DNA of 64,000 nt. Source: Wyeomyia smithii. Taxonomy: Eukaryota; Arthropoda; Insecta; Diptera; Culicidae. The notes beneath the pieces were generated by a model, which ran no database searches, was not told where the DNA came from, and worked only from the letters and a program-made list of their open reading frames with translations. This document shows positions 35,001 to 50,000 of the stretch, piece by piece. The position numbers were made by a program, and so were the translations under genes. Positions within the stretch are counted from its first letter, which is position 1. The number at the start of each line of letters is the position of its first letter. The stretch covers positions 5,505,683 to 5,569,682 of the forward strand of contig NC_073695.1 in the NCBI RefSeq assembly GCF_029784165.1. The letters run 5' to 3'.

Positions 35001-38000
35001 TGAAAAGTAGAAAAATGGTGACAGAAGAGTCAGCGAGGGTCGTGTGGCTTAGAAGTTCGACGATTTTCCGGACTACATCTGTAAATTTTTGCAAGGTAAG
35101 TAATTTATGTCATGTAAAAGAATCGAATTTTGATCTTATTCCATTCTTCTAGCTCAAGATCACAGAGATTCTGATGAAAGCATCTTTCCCAAGTAACATT
35201 CAGAATGCTTCAAGAATTTATTCTGGTTTTGTTTTTGTTTCAAGTTGGCTTGCATGAAAACCTTCGATTGAAAGTAGATTTTATTTGATAGTCATGGAAT
35301 ATGTTCTGCAAATAGGCTTTACAAACCACCATATGTCTACCATAATACAACTTAGCCTCACAGTTTTAAAAACGGTCATAAATTTGTTTTATATTGACTT
35401 TCATAACAACCAAATAAAACCAAAAATACATAACCCGTGGAGTTGTATGATAGTCCCTCTTAAAGCTAAGATAAATTTTCAAGTTGTAATTTCCTTTTGA
35501 ATAGAATTTGTTATGGCAACCCCGCCAAGTAGGTTATTATTGTGAACTGAATAAAACTTCATGATCGGAACATAGCCAGACGAATGCTATAATAGGTTGA
35601 CTTAGGTTATGATATGCTATGTTCTGATCAAATTATAAGAATTTGTTATGACAAAGATTTTAAATTCGTCCGGGGTTTTATTCTAAAACAACATGTCGTA
35701 TTGAATGAAAAAATTGCAAACTTTTGTAATTATATCTGAAATCAGCATTTTCTTTTACGAGAATAACAAAACCCCTCCATTGTTTTGAAAATCTAATGAT
35801 AGACAACGGCATACATTAAACAAAATACTCCAAATCATGGCATTATCACCTTAGTTTAGAGGAACTGAATTTCAATAAAATATTCATTTCCTACCGAATT
35901 CCTGCGGCGCGTATCATTTGCGATGGAATTCGTGGCCGGTTTCATCATAAATATTTTATGGCATGTGTTTTCTCATGCACGAAAACAATTTAAAGGCAAC
36001 AATTTATTCATTAATCAGTCAAGATGGAAATAAGAATTTACACAGTTTTGTTTTCGTGACACTGCTGGAAAAAAAACCCCTGTTATAAAGAAATAAAGCC
36101 AAGATAAAGTTCAATACATCACACTTAATTTGGAGAATATATCTCAATTAAAATTTCGAGGCCATTATGTGGTAAGTAAATCGGGTTGTATAAAACATCT
36201 GGTCCTATGTTGGAGCGTATACGAAGTTTTGATGATTGCAATAAATGTTTGTAGCTGTTGTAAGTAGGTTGTTATAACCGCATGGTCGGCATTGAAGGTT
36301 TTATTTTTTAGTTGTATCATATACTAAACAACTTTGATATAACCAATTTTGTTACTTGGGTTACGCATGAGGCAAGTATTTGTTTACTAAAATATCAATT
36401 AATTAAATTGAATTAATTAAATTCTTTGTTTGCTTTACAGGCTTCTTCAACAGAGAAGGAATGTTTATCTTTGGAGATAAATAATTATAGTAAAATTTAA
36501 ACTTTATAAATAAAACAAAGGTTACATTATATGTAATCATTTCCATGTAAAACTGCTTTTATTTCAAAATCGAATAAAAATCATTCGAAGCTCGATGAAC
36601 ATTCATTTGAGATTCAAAATCAAAACTTTATGTCTATATGTCATAACACGAGAATTGAAAGTGTTTTCCTTTTGAAAATGAGGTATTGCACGAAAAATAA
36701 TTCTGAAGTGTTTCGCATATGAATTCTATATGTTTTGACCAGTAGGGCGAATTCAAGTGCAAAACACTTTATAATGTCGTGTCGATTTCTTTCAGTGTAG
36801 TACAAAACAGATGCTACATGTGAAAATTCTTGGGAAATCCGTGTGTCCATCTTTCCCTATTTTAGTGTGTCCGTCTTGCCCGACCTGGTTGTAAATTTTT
36901 CAAACGATCGTAGCTCTTTATCGGAACATCGAATTAACACACTATAAAGAAGGTATTCGCATCACTCAACTATCAAAATACATTCAAGTTTGTGAAATAT
37001 TTAAAGTGTCCATCTTACCCGCAGTGTCCGTCTTTACCTACTTTCCCCTACACTCAACTTCGAAATGCAACTTTTCAGGTTTTTTAATGCATTATAACAG
37101 AAATACACCAATTTGAAGTCGACCAATTTTTTCGCGTTCCAGTCTTTAATATGAAGGTTATGAAGTGGTTTAACATTGGGATACATAAAATTAACAGTTT
37201 CTTTGCGAAATCGGTGATTTTATCTCACCAATGTAGCATAGCATGTCACATGTAAGATGTCACGTGTTACATTACATGTAACACAAGATATTACATATTA
37301 CATAATATTTTCATGTTACATTTTTTCGTGTTACATTACGTGTAACATGTTACATATCACGTGTGACATGTACAAAACAAGTGGCATGTTCCTTATCACA
37401 TGTAATATGCTACATGTTACGTGCAGTGATGGCATGAACTCGTGCAAAGTTGAACTGAGTAACACTTTACCAGATTTGAATCCAACTTGTATCTGCTTCC
37501 TCTCGATAGTTTGAGTTTTTTTGCATCGCACACTCTGATCGATTGAGTTTGAATGCGTGCAATGCATGCAGTGCACGATGTATCCAGCGATGCAGACGAT
37601 GATGTAACGCGATGAGTTTTGTTTTTAGGTCGAATTTATGCTTTCAAAGGACAATGCAACAAACTGTTGCAGCAGACGCGGCGCGAATTTCATCGCATTT
37701 CGATTTTTATGATTGTTGTTATGCAGGATCAAAACTCAAATCCAACTCAAGTGTAATGCACTGTTAGTAGGGTTTACGTGCAAACCGTAAATAAATGTGC
37801 AAGCAAGTTTTAAAACTCACTTGGATACGAGGGCAAAGTCACACTGCCTACTCTGGTTACGTGTTACATGATAGTATTACATCGATTTATGTACATAGAC
37901 CACTCTGTACCGAAACAAAACGGCCATTCTGTTTCGGACGAATTTTCAACACGGAATAAATCAGCTTTAAAATTCGATTTTCCGAAATTTTACTAATCTC

Positions 38001-41000
38001 CCAACTTCAGCTTTTTGAGTAGATGCGGTTTATGCAAAAAACTCATTTTCGAAAAAATGGTCTTTAAACCACTCTGTTCCGCAACGGCTCAATTGTCAAT
38101 ATCATTCCAAAGGTTAAATTCTGATCTTAAAAATGTATCCTTTTCCGCATTGTTGGTGATGCTAACCAAATAATTTCTTCCAGTAAACCTTTGACCTAAT
38201 TGTTTGATCAGAGCTTAAAATAATCTTTACTGAATATTAGCCAGAAGCAGAAACTTACCGCATGTCAAAGTGTCACAACACTTTACAAAACGCTTTCATA
38301 GCCTACTACCAATTACAACTAGCTTTTCAGCGGTGTCGGAACTTTTCACACCCTTCTCCCGGTTCTTCCCATTCCCCGGTGTTAGCGTCAATCCCGTCAA
38401 CCTCGGTACCGGGGTGGATGTTTGGGGTGGTATGGTATTGTTGTTCATTCGTTCGGTCGTTCGCTCGCTCGCTTGCTTGCTTGCTCGCGTGCCAGTCGAA
38501 ACCTCACCCACAATCGGTGTCATTTCAAAGATGGCCACACACCCGTTCGAATGCATCTTGTTTCGAGTTGTTTATTTGTTGCATTGTTCCAGCGGTTAAG
38601 TCAGTGTAATTTAATAAGTGGAGTACATCTTTTGTTGTAGCCTTCATACATTCAATTCCGGCGCTTGAAATGTACATCGGCGAGAGTATCCTACTTTTTC
38701 GAACGAAAAATGCTAATTTTGAGTCGATCGATAATTTTCATCGCCGTATCCTTTTCGAAAGAGCATCGCAGCATCCTGCCTTGGCAGGAGTATGGAACGC
38801 AATAAATGATTGTTTAGTTTCTAATTAAATGCAGCTCCTGCTGCGACAGTGTTTGTGTATAATGGAAAAATTAGAAAATAGCCAGTGTCGACTTGAAAGA
38901 AAAGTTGAAATCAGAGACAGATAAGATAAAATAAACAGAAGGTGATGTAACCTTCGAGAAAGAAGCATTAATTCATCGTCTTCCAGCTGTTTTTCAAACA
39001 GCGCTCTTGTATAATTTAGTGATAATGTAAGAGAAAAAAGAACTGCAAGTTTTCCAAATCCAACGTCTTCCAATAGTGCTAGGATCAGTCTTCCATTTTG
39101 ATAAGAAATTAAGATAAGATGAAGAAGCTTTCACCAGCGGATAAATTCCGGCGCAGATTAGCTGCCATGAAGAAAGCCGCTAACAAAAGTAAGAAGGATA
39201 AGAATTTTTTCGAGCATGATGTTCGTAACAATGACGACAGCAAAAAGGAATCCTCAAATGATGTCACCAGTGAAGGTCAAGAAAATTCTAAAATCACACC
39301 GGACTCCTCGACGAATCCTGAGGAACCAGTACCGGTGCCACAATCTAGTCCAACGTCTTCCGAATCACTCACAGAGCCAAAGATGAAATCTTTAATCCAC
39401 GTGAATAAAGCTGCTAAGAACAAAAACTATTTCTCAAAGCGCAAAGCCGCCATAAATAATAACAAGAAACGGTATATGAAAAAACTTCGCCGTTTGCAGC
39501 ACTTGCAGGCGCATCATCCGGCATTATATTTTCCGTCGAAATTTCGACAACTGTCGTTGAATCAGCATCACGGCCCAAACACGAAGCAGTGCTGCTGCCA
39601 GTGCGCATGTTCGTTAAACAACAATCAACCTCGCTTACACCAACACCCTCAGCAACATGAAAATCCTTCGGAACAACAGTATCAGCAGTCGAAAAGCCTG
39701 GCCGCATATCAAAACTCTTCGCGATTCGGTTTACTATCAATAAGACCACCGGAAAGTGAATCTACACAAATAGCACCGGAAACGTCTTCCGGATCCAGCA
39801 GAACTTGCGGGCCGCCAGGATTTGACTTTCCGCCTTCGAACTGTTACTTCTATCAGCAGGAGCAGGAACACCAGCAGCAGCATCATTATCAAAACCAGTG
39901 CCACCAAATCCACAATCGCCACCATCAGCTGCCTCAGCATCGTCGGCCGCAGGGGCGACACTTGACGCAGTGTCTTCCAAGGCCTTTCCAACCGAGAGAG
40001 TCCTCCTTCCGGACTGTGCCTCCGGCAGGTGCTCCGATACCGTTCTGCACGCAAGAGATGCACAGTGTGGTGAGGTACGTACGAAAAAAAAAGGCAGCAA
40101 ATAGGATGATCTGCCGCTGCGCCAGAGGGGTAGGCTTTCTAATTACTCGTTTGTGCGAAATTATGCGAAGAAAACTGCGAAGAGATAGAGATAAGAGTGA
40201 ATTTAGTGTGCTCTAGTTCGCTGTCTGCTTTGAATTTTCTGAATAGTGCATTTATATCAAGCTTCGCTTTTACATGGCGACTGAATCTTGACGGTATTGA
40301 TTTTTTCAATCAGTTTGAAATCTTAGGTTTAACCCATCGAAGGAAGAAGAATTTACATGCCTGATAAAATTGAAATAATTTGGTAACAACAATGTTTTGT
40401 TATAAGTTGATAAATACTTTGCCCGTTTCAAATCTCACGACCTATAAGGCTGCCTATAAAGTGTTCACTTATTCAGGGCTCTCCTCCATCCGAATTCAGA
40501 CATCACGTAAATCAGGCTAGAGGCTTGCACGAAAACTCTACACGCTATAAAGCTTATCATGTCCTACTCATGCACCGGTAACATGACTGTCGATAGAAAG
40601 ACCGGTGTTCGAAAGTAGAAAATGCTTCCCCTAATGTTTCCTTTTCTCACCTCACCTCGAATTCCTGTCTTTAGACAGGCCACAGGCGGAAGCAATTCGT
40701 GGCTTAGTATGCAAATGGTTGTCGTTTCTTCTTTTTTCGAGCGACGTTGCGCGTGTCCTGTTTTATATTCTATGCTCGGAAGTCGTTCTCAAGATGTATG
40801 TGCACTATAAAATTTTGTAATTTATGCTGAGTTACACATTTCACATCTATGGCTTTTTCTCGTTCTAATTACAGCGTTCGGGAAACTCACCACATCGCCC
40901 AAGCCCAGCAGGAGAAAAACGCAAAGCTACGGGAAGCGTTCGGAATTTCCGAATACTTTGTCGAAGGTACCAGCTTCGACCAGGACCGGAAGGCTAAGGA

Positions 41001-44000
41001 GGACCTGGCTAAGGCGGAAGCTCTGCAGAAGGAACTGGCCGAGAAGGAACGTTCCCGCGAAACGGAAAAGGCATCCCGTAAGCGGTACGCTCTCGTGAGG
41101 ACGCCCTCGCCGGAGAAGCAGTCCGCATCTTCGGCGTCGACTGCAACGGCAGAAGCGAACGGTAGAGGCCATCATCGAAAGCGGGGAACACGGGATGATG
41201 AGGCACGAGGCGGCGATGGTGAGGTCGACAGTCGTCGACGGCGTGAGGAAGTAGCCGAGGACGACGAATTACCGGACGGTAGTCGAAGAGATGACAAGAA
41301 AAAACGCAAGAAGAAGAACCGTGACACGTGAGTACACTCCATCTTGGATGCTGCCGTTGGTGTAAAACACCGTTAGCTAATTGTGTTTTTATAATTGCTT
41401 TTCCAGGTCGTCCAGTCCTGAACGCAAGAAGGAGAAGAAGAAAAAATCTAAGAAAAACAGGAAAGACAGGTAATTGCAATTTAATGCTTTTAAAACTTTG
41501 AGTATTTCACTTGTCTGTGTTGTTGAATTGTAATTCTTACTGGGCACTTTCACAGTGCGTAATTGAAAACTTTTACTTTAGAGTTGTTTGTCACAACTAT
41601 CAACCGTTTCTTATTGAACCAGGAAAGTTGCATATACCTGATAATATAAGTGTTTTTTGTGCATGGTGTTGGGTGCAAGGAAGCTTTCCATTCGGTAAAG
41701 CTCCTCTTTCCATACGCGTGTCTATAGTTGGAATAAGGCGTGTTAAAAAAATGAGATGTTTCTCTCGCTTTCATTTTGTCAAGATTCTATTCTTCGATTT
41801 ATATATGCTCTTTTCGTAACACTCACAATTTCGTGCGGAATACTTAGTTCGACTAATCACTAATCAATCATCATTTAAATATCTGTGAAGAATAAATTCA
41901 CTCTCTGAGCAATGGCTGAAATGCATAACAGATGAAATTAAAACAATGCGATTTTGATAAATGCGAGGTTATTAGTTTTACAGAAAAAAAAACCTTCGTT
42001 TACACCATTTTGTGAATTCAAAGTGTGGGGCGTGAAAATTTAAAAAAAAGCTTCATTCAGTGAAGCTCAAAAAATAAATAGCAAGAACAGAAACTGACTC
42101 ATCGAAACAAACGCTTTTTTGGTTTAATATTTTTACCGACTTTATTGCTTTTAAGCGGGCAGAAAAAAAGTTAAACTAATTTTTGTGTCTAAAATTAAAC
42201 TAATAACACAGATATCTTTATGTTATCAATCTGTTTACAGCTTGCGTGAATTTATTTTTCTTGTAGTGATGCTGAATGCGTACTTTTGTTTCACTTCGCC
42301 ACCACGGGAAAACAAAGCTATATAAGAGTTTTTTTTTAATTTTCGAATTAAAATAATGAGAAATCCAGTAACTTTGAACAAATCATTTCAATCGCAGTAG
42401 CATTGGTTATCCCATTTACAACGACATCTAGAACTCGCAAACAATTATTTTCATTTTGGTGAGCAGAAACAAGCTATAAACATTCTTCTATGTTCGAAGA
42501 TTTTTCTGAGTCTTTTCTACATAGTTTCTTGAATTTTCTCGTAGCTGTTTTTTGAAGCTTGAAATCAAGCAGTTCATGTACTATCCATACTTTGAGTACC
42601 TAGCTAACCAAAAAGAAATTATATTAAATAGTAGGCGCAGAGAGGCGAAGCATTTTTGGTTTTGAAGCTTATATAGACACAACGTGTCACTTAGCGATGG
42701 ATAGTAACTATTCTGTGTTCGTTCTTTTCATAACTTTATATCAACAAGTAAAATCGACCATATTGGAAATAATCGGCTGAGAAAATGTGTGTTTATAAAC
42801 AACCGCTGCTTCACAAATTTTCGCATCGTTAAATGTGTCATTTAGATGCATTTCAAGCACCTAACAAGTTCAAACATTGAAATTTGAGACATTGCTTTCT
42901 CTTATGTGAAAGGATTCATAAACAAACAGGTAGAGTTTCTGTTTCATCAAGGCAACCAGTGAAAAGTTGTTCTTGACAGCAAAGTGGAAAATTCGATCAT
43001 TATTTGTCCAACCTCGAACAGGAATAGATGTTCTTTAGTAAAAACCCTCGAATTCATTTAAACCTTTGAGCATATTGGCGACCTAAAACCTAAAAAATCC
43101 ACGAACATGGCAGAAGACAGAGTTGATCAGCAGCAGCGGAATTCGAGAAATGATTCTCAAGATAGCCCAACTTCTACAGCAGATGGAGGCATAGCAGTAG
43201 CAGGTTCAGCATCAAACCCTGGAGCATACTTTGCGATCCCTCTCATCGAACATTACCGAGTTTGTCTTCGACAAACAAAACAAAGTTACATTTGGACGCT
43301 GGTTTAACCGCAACCAAGACCTCTTCGAGAACGATACAGACGAAGGTATGTCTGGAGCTGGACACCCATTTGCACAGCCAAAGCCTTCCCAAGGACGTGA
43401 AGTTTGAACACACAGTTGAGAATTCGTAATGTAATCTTCGGGCATCAAACGTCTGCGTTCCGGAAGCGGTTCACCTGTCTGCAGATAGTGAAATGTAAAT
43501 CTAACGATATTATTAGCAAGGACGACAATGTCAATTGAGCCTGCGTAAATTTTCAGTTCCAAAACCTAACTTCGGACCATTTCAAATGCCTCATTTTTGC
43601 CAACGATTTTTTTTTTCTGTAGAAGACTGAACCACTGCGACGATTGATAGTAAATCTATTGCGGTATGCCACCGCCTCTGGGTGCATTTAATTTGGCGGA
43701 TAACTATTTTTGAGTTGATGTCCAATTTGATTTGCACATATATCACAGTCAGGCACCACACTTCGAATGAAGTATAATATCTCAGAAGGGCTTTCGTTCC
43801 ATATGTCGGAAGGACTTAGGAATCCTTCACCGATTCGCACACGCACATTCGCAGAGCAGGTGCTCCGAGATTTCGTTCTCAGGTCTGCAGAAGTGGCACC
43901 TCTCATCATCGAGTTTGCCTAACTTCTTGAGATGATACTTGGACAGTGACCAGTTGAAAGCCCAGTTATCGTACTTAGGTCTTTTTTGTTGAGGCTGAGT

Positions 44001-47000
44001 TACTGCACGGTTTTCCCGCTGTTTGGTTTTATTATACATTCCAATTTTGTCTTATGACCCTCTCCCACTCATCAAGTTCCGTTCATAAACCCCTGATGAG
44101 ACGCCACTGAAAGGTTCTGGAGCTATGAAATTTCAAGAAGAGCAGTGTCTTGCTCATGAATCGGTTTTTTCATTGCTTCAATTCCACAGTGTCCCAGTGT
44201 CGGGTACCCAGTATAAAAGAATCTGGTTTCTTTGTACAAACTACCGAAATGAAAGAATGCATTCCCACACTAGTTTAGCGCTTTGAGTACTGCCTGACTG
44301 TCGGAGAAAATACAGATATTTGCATTTAGGTAATTCCTCTTAGACAGACTTATGCATGTTTAATAATTGCATAGATATAAACTCACGACTGCGAAATGTT
44401 CCAAGAACAGGTAATTGTTCCACAAGTGTTCTAGCGACGGCTGCTCAATCAGTTTCTCCGTAGTCACCCACATCATAGTTCACGAGCTACAACTTGAGTC
44501 TTTGAGGAACCGCCATATCCGTACGGCTCCATACCTACCTTGGCTGAACCGCTAATTTTTGGGCACTGCCAAGAGAAACTAGAAGAAAATTTGTTCGGGA
44601 GGAGAGTCTCTAGAAGAAGCTTTGAACACATTTCTGACTGTATGCCGTTCCACTCCAACACCAGACCTCGTTGGGCAGTCACCGGCAGAGATGGTAGGAC
44701 CAATGCGATCTAAATTGGCGCTTCTGAAAGCATCATTCAACAATCAAAAGGATAACCCATAACTGAGATGCTTCAAACCAGGTGATGCTGTGCACGCTCA
44801 AGTACATCTGGTGTCATCATCGAGCGCATAGGAAAGGTCAACTACAATGACAACTATTACAACCAGTTGCGAAACCGTAAAAGTACGTTCCTACACGAAA
44901 TCACCACTCACTGTTTTCCTCGACGAATTTGGCCTCCAACGTGAACTCAACGTAGTTGATGCAGTTATCCTGTGAAGGCTCCTGCTTCTGGAAATCCAAC
45001 TACTGGACATGAAGAAGTCCGAGAAATTCCTTCGTTACACTACTACCTACGGCTGAAGAACAACAACCCCTCGAACAAGCCACCCAGGAAGGAAGGAAAT
45101 ATTTCTGAGCAGACACCTTCCAGATTCCAATGGTATTGGCTGTTTCAAGGAGGGAGATCAAGGCAACCAGTGCAAAGTGGTCCTTGAAAGTAGATTGTAA
45201 TGTTACCTTTGGACACATCAGTCTCCAACCCTCCAAAGCGAAAAAAGCTTCCTCACCTTGGTTCGTGAAACCTTTACACCAGTTTCTATTCATCATGATT
45301 TGCAGTTACAAACGAAGTGAAAATATGGGCAAATGGAAAAGCGTAAATTATTACTAGCGAAATCAGTCGGCAAACTTGGTTATGCACCACACAAGTATTT
45401 CACCAGTCCTTAGTTTATTTTTTTATATGGGGGGATGTTTTGTGATGAACTAATTATTTACTAATATTTAATCAGAATTTTTATTGTATGTTCTGCCACA
45501 AACGGTGACATATCAACACTACAAAGTCCTTAGTTAGTTCCACGAGTTTACACTTCGAGTAAAGTGAAAATCAAACGGAACTGTCAGAATATAAACGCTC
45601 GAAAAATTCAACTTTTCGCCAGCGTTTTTTTTTATTCACTAGTCTGCTTGAATAAAAAAAATAAGCCTTCGATTTCGTTGGATCGATTTGCCTACAGGTC
45701 CAAGTGAAGTGAACTCTCAACAATTTGTGTTTTTCACGCGCGTGAAAAAACGAACATTTTGTATGAGATTTTCACTTGGCTTGGAACTCTTAACAGGGCT
45801 TAAGCGAATAACTTAGTTGTTAATGTTTTCAGATGTGAATAGCTTTTGAAACTTTTCGAAACTATATCTTTAGAAGCAGTTGTTTTTACTGTATCTTTGT
45901 AAAGAAACATCATAATTGTCTAAATAATGTGGATCAATAAGCAATTTGATAAAAAAAAGAGCACGATGCACAGCATCAAAGCATCTGAAGACAATCAGAA
46001 AATTTTTCCAAAGCAAATAGTTGTGTAGTTTTTGTTTCCAACCATTTTCGAATAACCAGCAATCATATTCTTATTTACTAACACTCACGTCTATTTACAT
46101 TCTCGTTGTTGTTTAACTTTTTTTTGCCCTCAATCGCTCAATCACTTATCTAAAATACAATACTTCCACACCAAACAAAAAATCAAACCACTCAAATCCG
46201 TTCTCAGTGGGTAAGTATGCTAGCAGCTAGCATTAGTTTTGTTAATATCTTTTTTCCTTCTTTGATTTTTTTATTTCCTCTTTTTGTACGTAAAACTGTC
46301 GTAATTTTTGTCCAACGTTCATTTTGTTCCAAAGCTCATCATATGAAAGAGCACAATTTCTTTACTTGTAGGTGTTAAAATTTTGTTTTTTAAAATTTAA
46401 TAGTTCTCATATTTCGATTTTTGCCATGTGATTGGTTTCATTATTTTTTTTTTATCTCACAAGATATGCTCCCTTCCTCTCAATTTGTCATCCAAAAAGA
46501 GAAGGAAATCTTTCTTATTTTGTTCTTTTCTCTCTCCTTTTTCCTAAAGACAGACCAATATTACGATGAAAATATATTTAACATAAAGGAAAGGTAAAAT
46601 TAATTATTTCTATACCGCTGCGATTATTCTCTACCTAAGTATCGAACTAATCATTTTACTACTACCAACGATTTACTATAAATAGTGTTAAGTTTTCATA
46701 GCGATTAACGGAAATTTTTGTCCCTTCTACTAAGCACTAACAAGCTCTAAACAATTTAACCAAACGAACACGTAGAGTCGAGCAAGTTTTTTCATGCTCG
46801 TAATTGATTTTTATTCATAGTTTGCCAATAATAAATTTTCGTTAAACTACAGCAGTGTTCCGCTCAAAATTCATCGCTCAAAAAAGCAATGTCTTTCGAC
46901 TATGAACAAATTATCGAATTTTTATTCAAACCTTTTCAAAACGTATCTCTTCTTCTCTGCGAGAGATAAACTTCCATTTAGAAACGTCTTTTTTCCTCTC

Positions 47001-50000
47001 GTGATGAGATTGATTTGTTAAGTAATGAATTGTCTTTTTTTTTACTTTCCATATTGTTTTGTGACCCGAATTATGTATGTAAAGGTCGAAGAAGAAACAC
47101 TCGAAACGAACGGGACACCATCGCGACGACAGTGAGGATTCGAACTCGGACTCGGCCAGCTCCGGTGAGGACTCGGACCACTCGGACCGCGATGATGAAA
47201 AGCGCCACAGAAAATCCTCCCGCAAGGATAAGGTACGTTACTAAGATAGGCGAAGAAACGAACGGTTAAACCAAATGTGTATTCGAAGTTAGTTTATACC
47301 AGCTGCACTTATTATTTACCTCTGCCAAAGAAGCCAATTCGCCGTCATGTCATTGCAACAATAGTCTTCGCACGAATTGACTTCTTTACTGGCTGCATCG
47401 TCACGCCAAAATACGCTTGTTAGTGTAAAAACATCACAAAGCAATTCAAATGAATTAGATTCATTATATTTTCTTTTCTTCTCTCTTTTCTTCCTTTTCT
47501 TTGCGAAAACTGCAAAGAAAGTTTGCCAAGTGTAAATATCGACCAAATATACCGTTGTACTAATCAAAATCCTTGTTGTGTGTGTATAGCTAACAACGCA
47601 AACCAGATTTTCTAAGCTATCATCTCCATTTTTACAATGCGACATAAGGATTATGTTTATTAATTTCTTTTTGATTATCAACTTCTTCTCTCGCCAAATA
47701 TTTAACGGGAAATCTATAGAAACCGATTTTAAGAGTCCAAGGTATTTTTTGTACTTTGTTTGAAAATGTTTTACCGCCAAAAATGAAAATTATATGCATA
47801 AATTTTATGAGTGACAAAACTTTTTCATTACCATATTGCGCATACTGTGTTTCACATTGTTTTGGTTCAGTTATTCTTGGTTTGAAAATGTTGCCCCGGT
47901 TTGGGGAGATGCCCCTTTGAGTATTTTTCTAAATTATGACTGAAAAAAGCTGCATAAATCTCTTTGATATATCAAATCGCGAATCGATCAACATCCCAAA
48001 CCAGAGCAAATTTTAAACCACAGCTTGATTTGTGTAATTCCTCAGTTCTAGTCAATGTATCTCGAGATAGTTGTTGAATTGACACCAATAGTGAATAAGC
48101 CTTAATTTACATCAGCATAAAACCTCGGACTAGGGCCTGCGTTACAAAACTGCTAACCAGTGCCAGATACACCGTCTGTTGAAAAAAAAAACCCACACTT
48201 ACCATTCTCACAGTTTCATTCGTTATATATACCTTACCTAGCTCTGAGGAAAAACCTCGAAGGCCGCACCGCACAATTCCCACCTAAATAAGAATAATCT
48301 CGATTTACATTGGACGTAAGTTGTACTTCTTTTTTATTTGTATTTCGTTCCATTTTTCTTCGTTTCACGAATCACTGACAGATTATTTCATCAAGATCAA
48401 GTTTAACGATTTCAATTGATTTTATTAATGCGAAACCTTAGTTTGTATTAATTTTTACATACAAGTAAATTAGTATTTAGTGATTTAGTTAGAATGTATG
48501 ATACGGATTTGAAATGTGTATTCTAAGATCTGGATTTTTATGCTTCCACCAACAGAAAAAGAAATCTTCCAAAAAGAAGCGAGCAAGGTCACGCTCTCAT
48601 TCCCATGATAGGTATGTTTTTTTTCTCGTACGAATGTTTATTTAATCTAAGCTGTGTCTTCTCGCACCCCAGTTCTACACAAAAATATCCGGACAAGAGG
48701 CAGGACAAGAGCGGCAATGCAAAAGAAAAGGATCGACAGGAGAGTTCGAGTCTAGCTCGAGCTCGGAATGATCGTCGGGAGAATGAGGACAGAAATTCTC
48801 GGCATCAGTCACAAAAACAACGCGAGCGAAACGACCATCCTGAACGTGGGAGTAGAGTGGATTATTCTGCGAAAGTGAGCGAACGTGGAGAACGACGGAG
48901 TCGGTCCCGCAACCGCCGCTGGCATAAATCCGTTGACAGAGCAAGATCAAGGTCAAAATCTGTCTCTAAAGCTAGAGATAGATCTCCATCACCATCGAGG
49001 ACGCGCGAAAGACATAATAGGGAAGCAGAAAAATCGAAAGATAGAAAAAAGGATAGATCACCGAAAAAATCAGATGGTGATAAAAGAAAGGATAGGAACA
49101 AGTCTCGCTCAAGGTCTAGAACACCTATTAAAAAACGAGAAGAAATAAAATCTAGAGATAGGGTACGAGATCGCAGCCGATCCAGAAGTTCGCCCAGAGA
49201 CGAAACAAAATCAAAAGAAAAACGTAGAAATCGTTCAAGATCAACTAGTAAGAAAAGGACGGAAACAAAATCAAAAGAAAAACGGCATGAAAACTCGCCT
49301 TCTATAAGTCGTCAGCGAAACAGGTCCAAATCCAAAGAACGGAATCGAAACAAATCAAAAGAGCGCAGGGAAAGTAAAAAACGTGATTCCCCTATTAGAG
49401 ACAGGAAAAGACAACGAAGTATTACTCCCGCTAGAAAATCTAGTGTCTCTCCCGCAAAACCACGCAAGCGATATGAATCGGAAAAACGATCACGGAGCCG
49501 TACGCCAAGACGTAAAGAGCGTCCGAGGTCACCAGTGAACAACAGAAGAGCGAGATCCAAATCAACCTCCAATATTTACAAAGAACGTTCTTCGAACAAT
49601 CGCAAGGAAAAGTCTAAATCTCCAGTTGAAAAACAAAAGCATCGTTCAAAATCTCCCGATAACAAACGGAAGAAACGATCGGAATCACCGGTCAACCGAA
49701 ATACTAAACATTCTAAACCATCAGAAAGAGATAGAAGATCATCTCCGGAAATCTCTAAGAGCAAAAAGAGAACGTCTTCAAAATCACCAACAAGCAATAA
49801 GCCGCGTGGAGGCCAGCAACCCGCTGATAAATCTAAAACCAACCGCTCTGGAACACCTGAACATAAACCCGCCTCGAGGACTCCGCCACCAAACAAGAAA
49901 CATACGCACTCACCAACCCCACAAAAGTCGCAGCCCCAAGCTTCCCGTTCGCTCACGGTTAATAATAAAAAATCCAATACGCCGGAACCGAAGCAGTCTA

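Noticed and set aside
38262..38640. Three overlapping plus-strand frames near a TTCG/CTCG run
   Set aside because: Overlapping frames produced by a tetranucleotide repeat; no conserved motif or splice logic.
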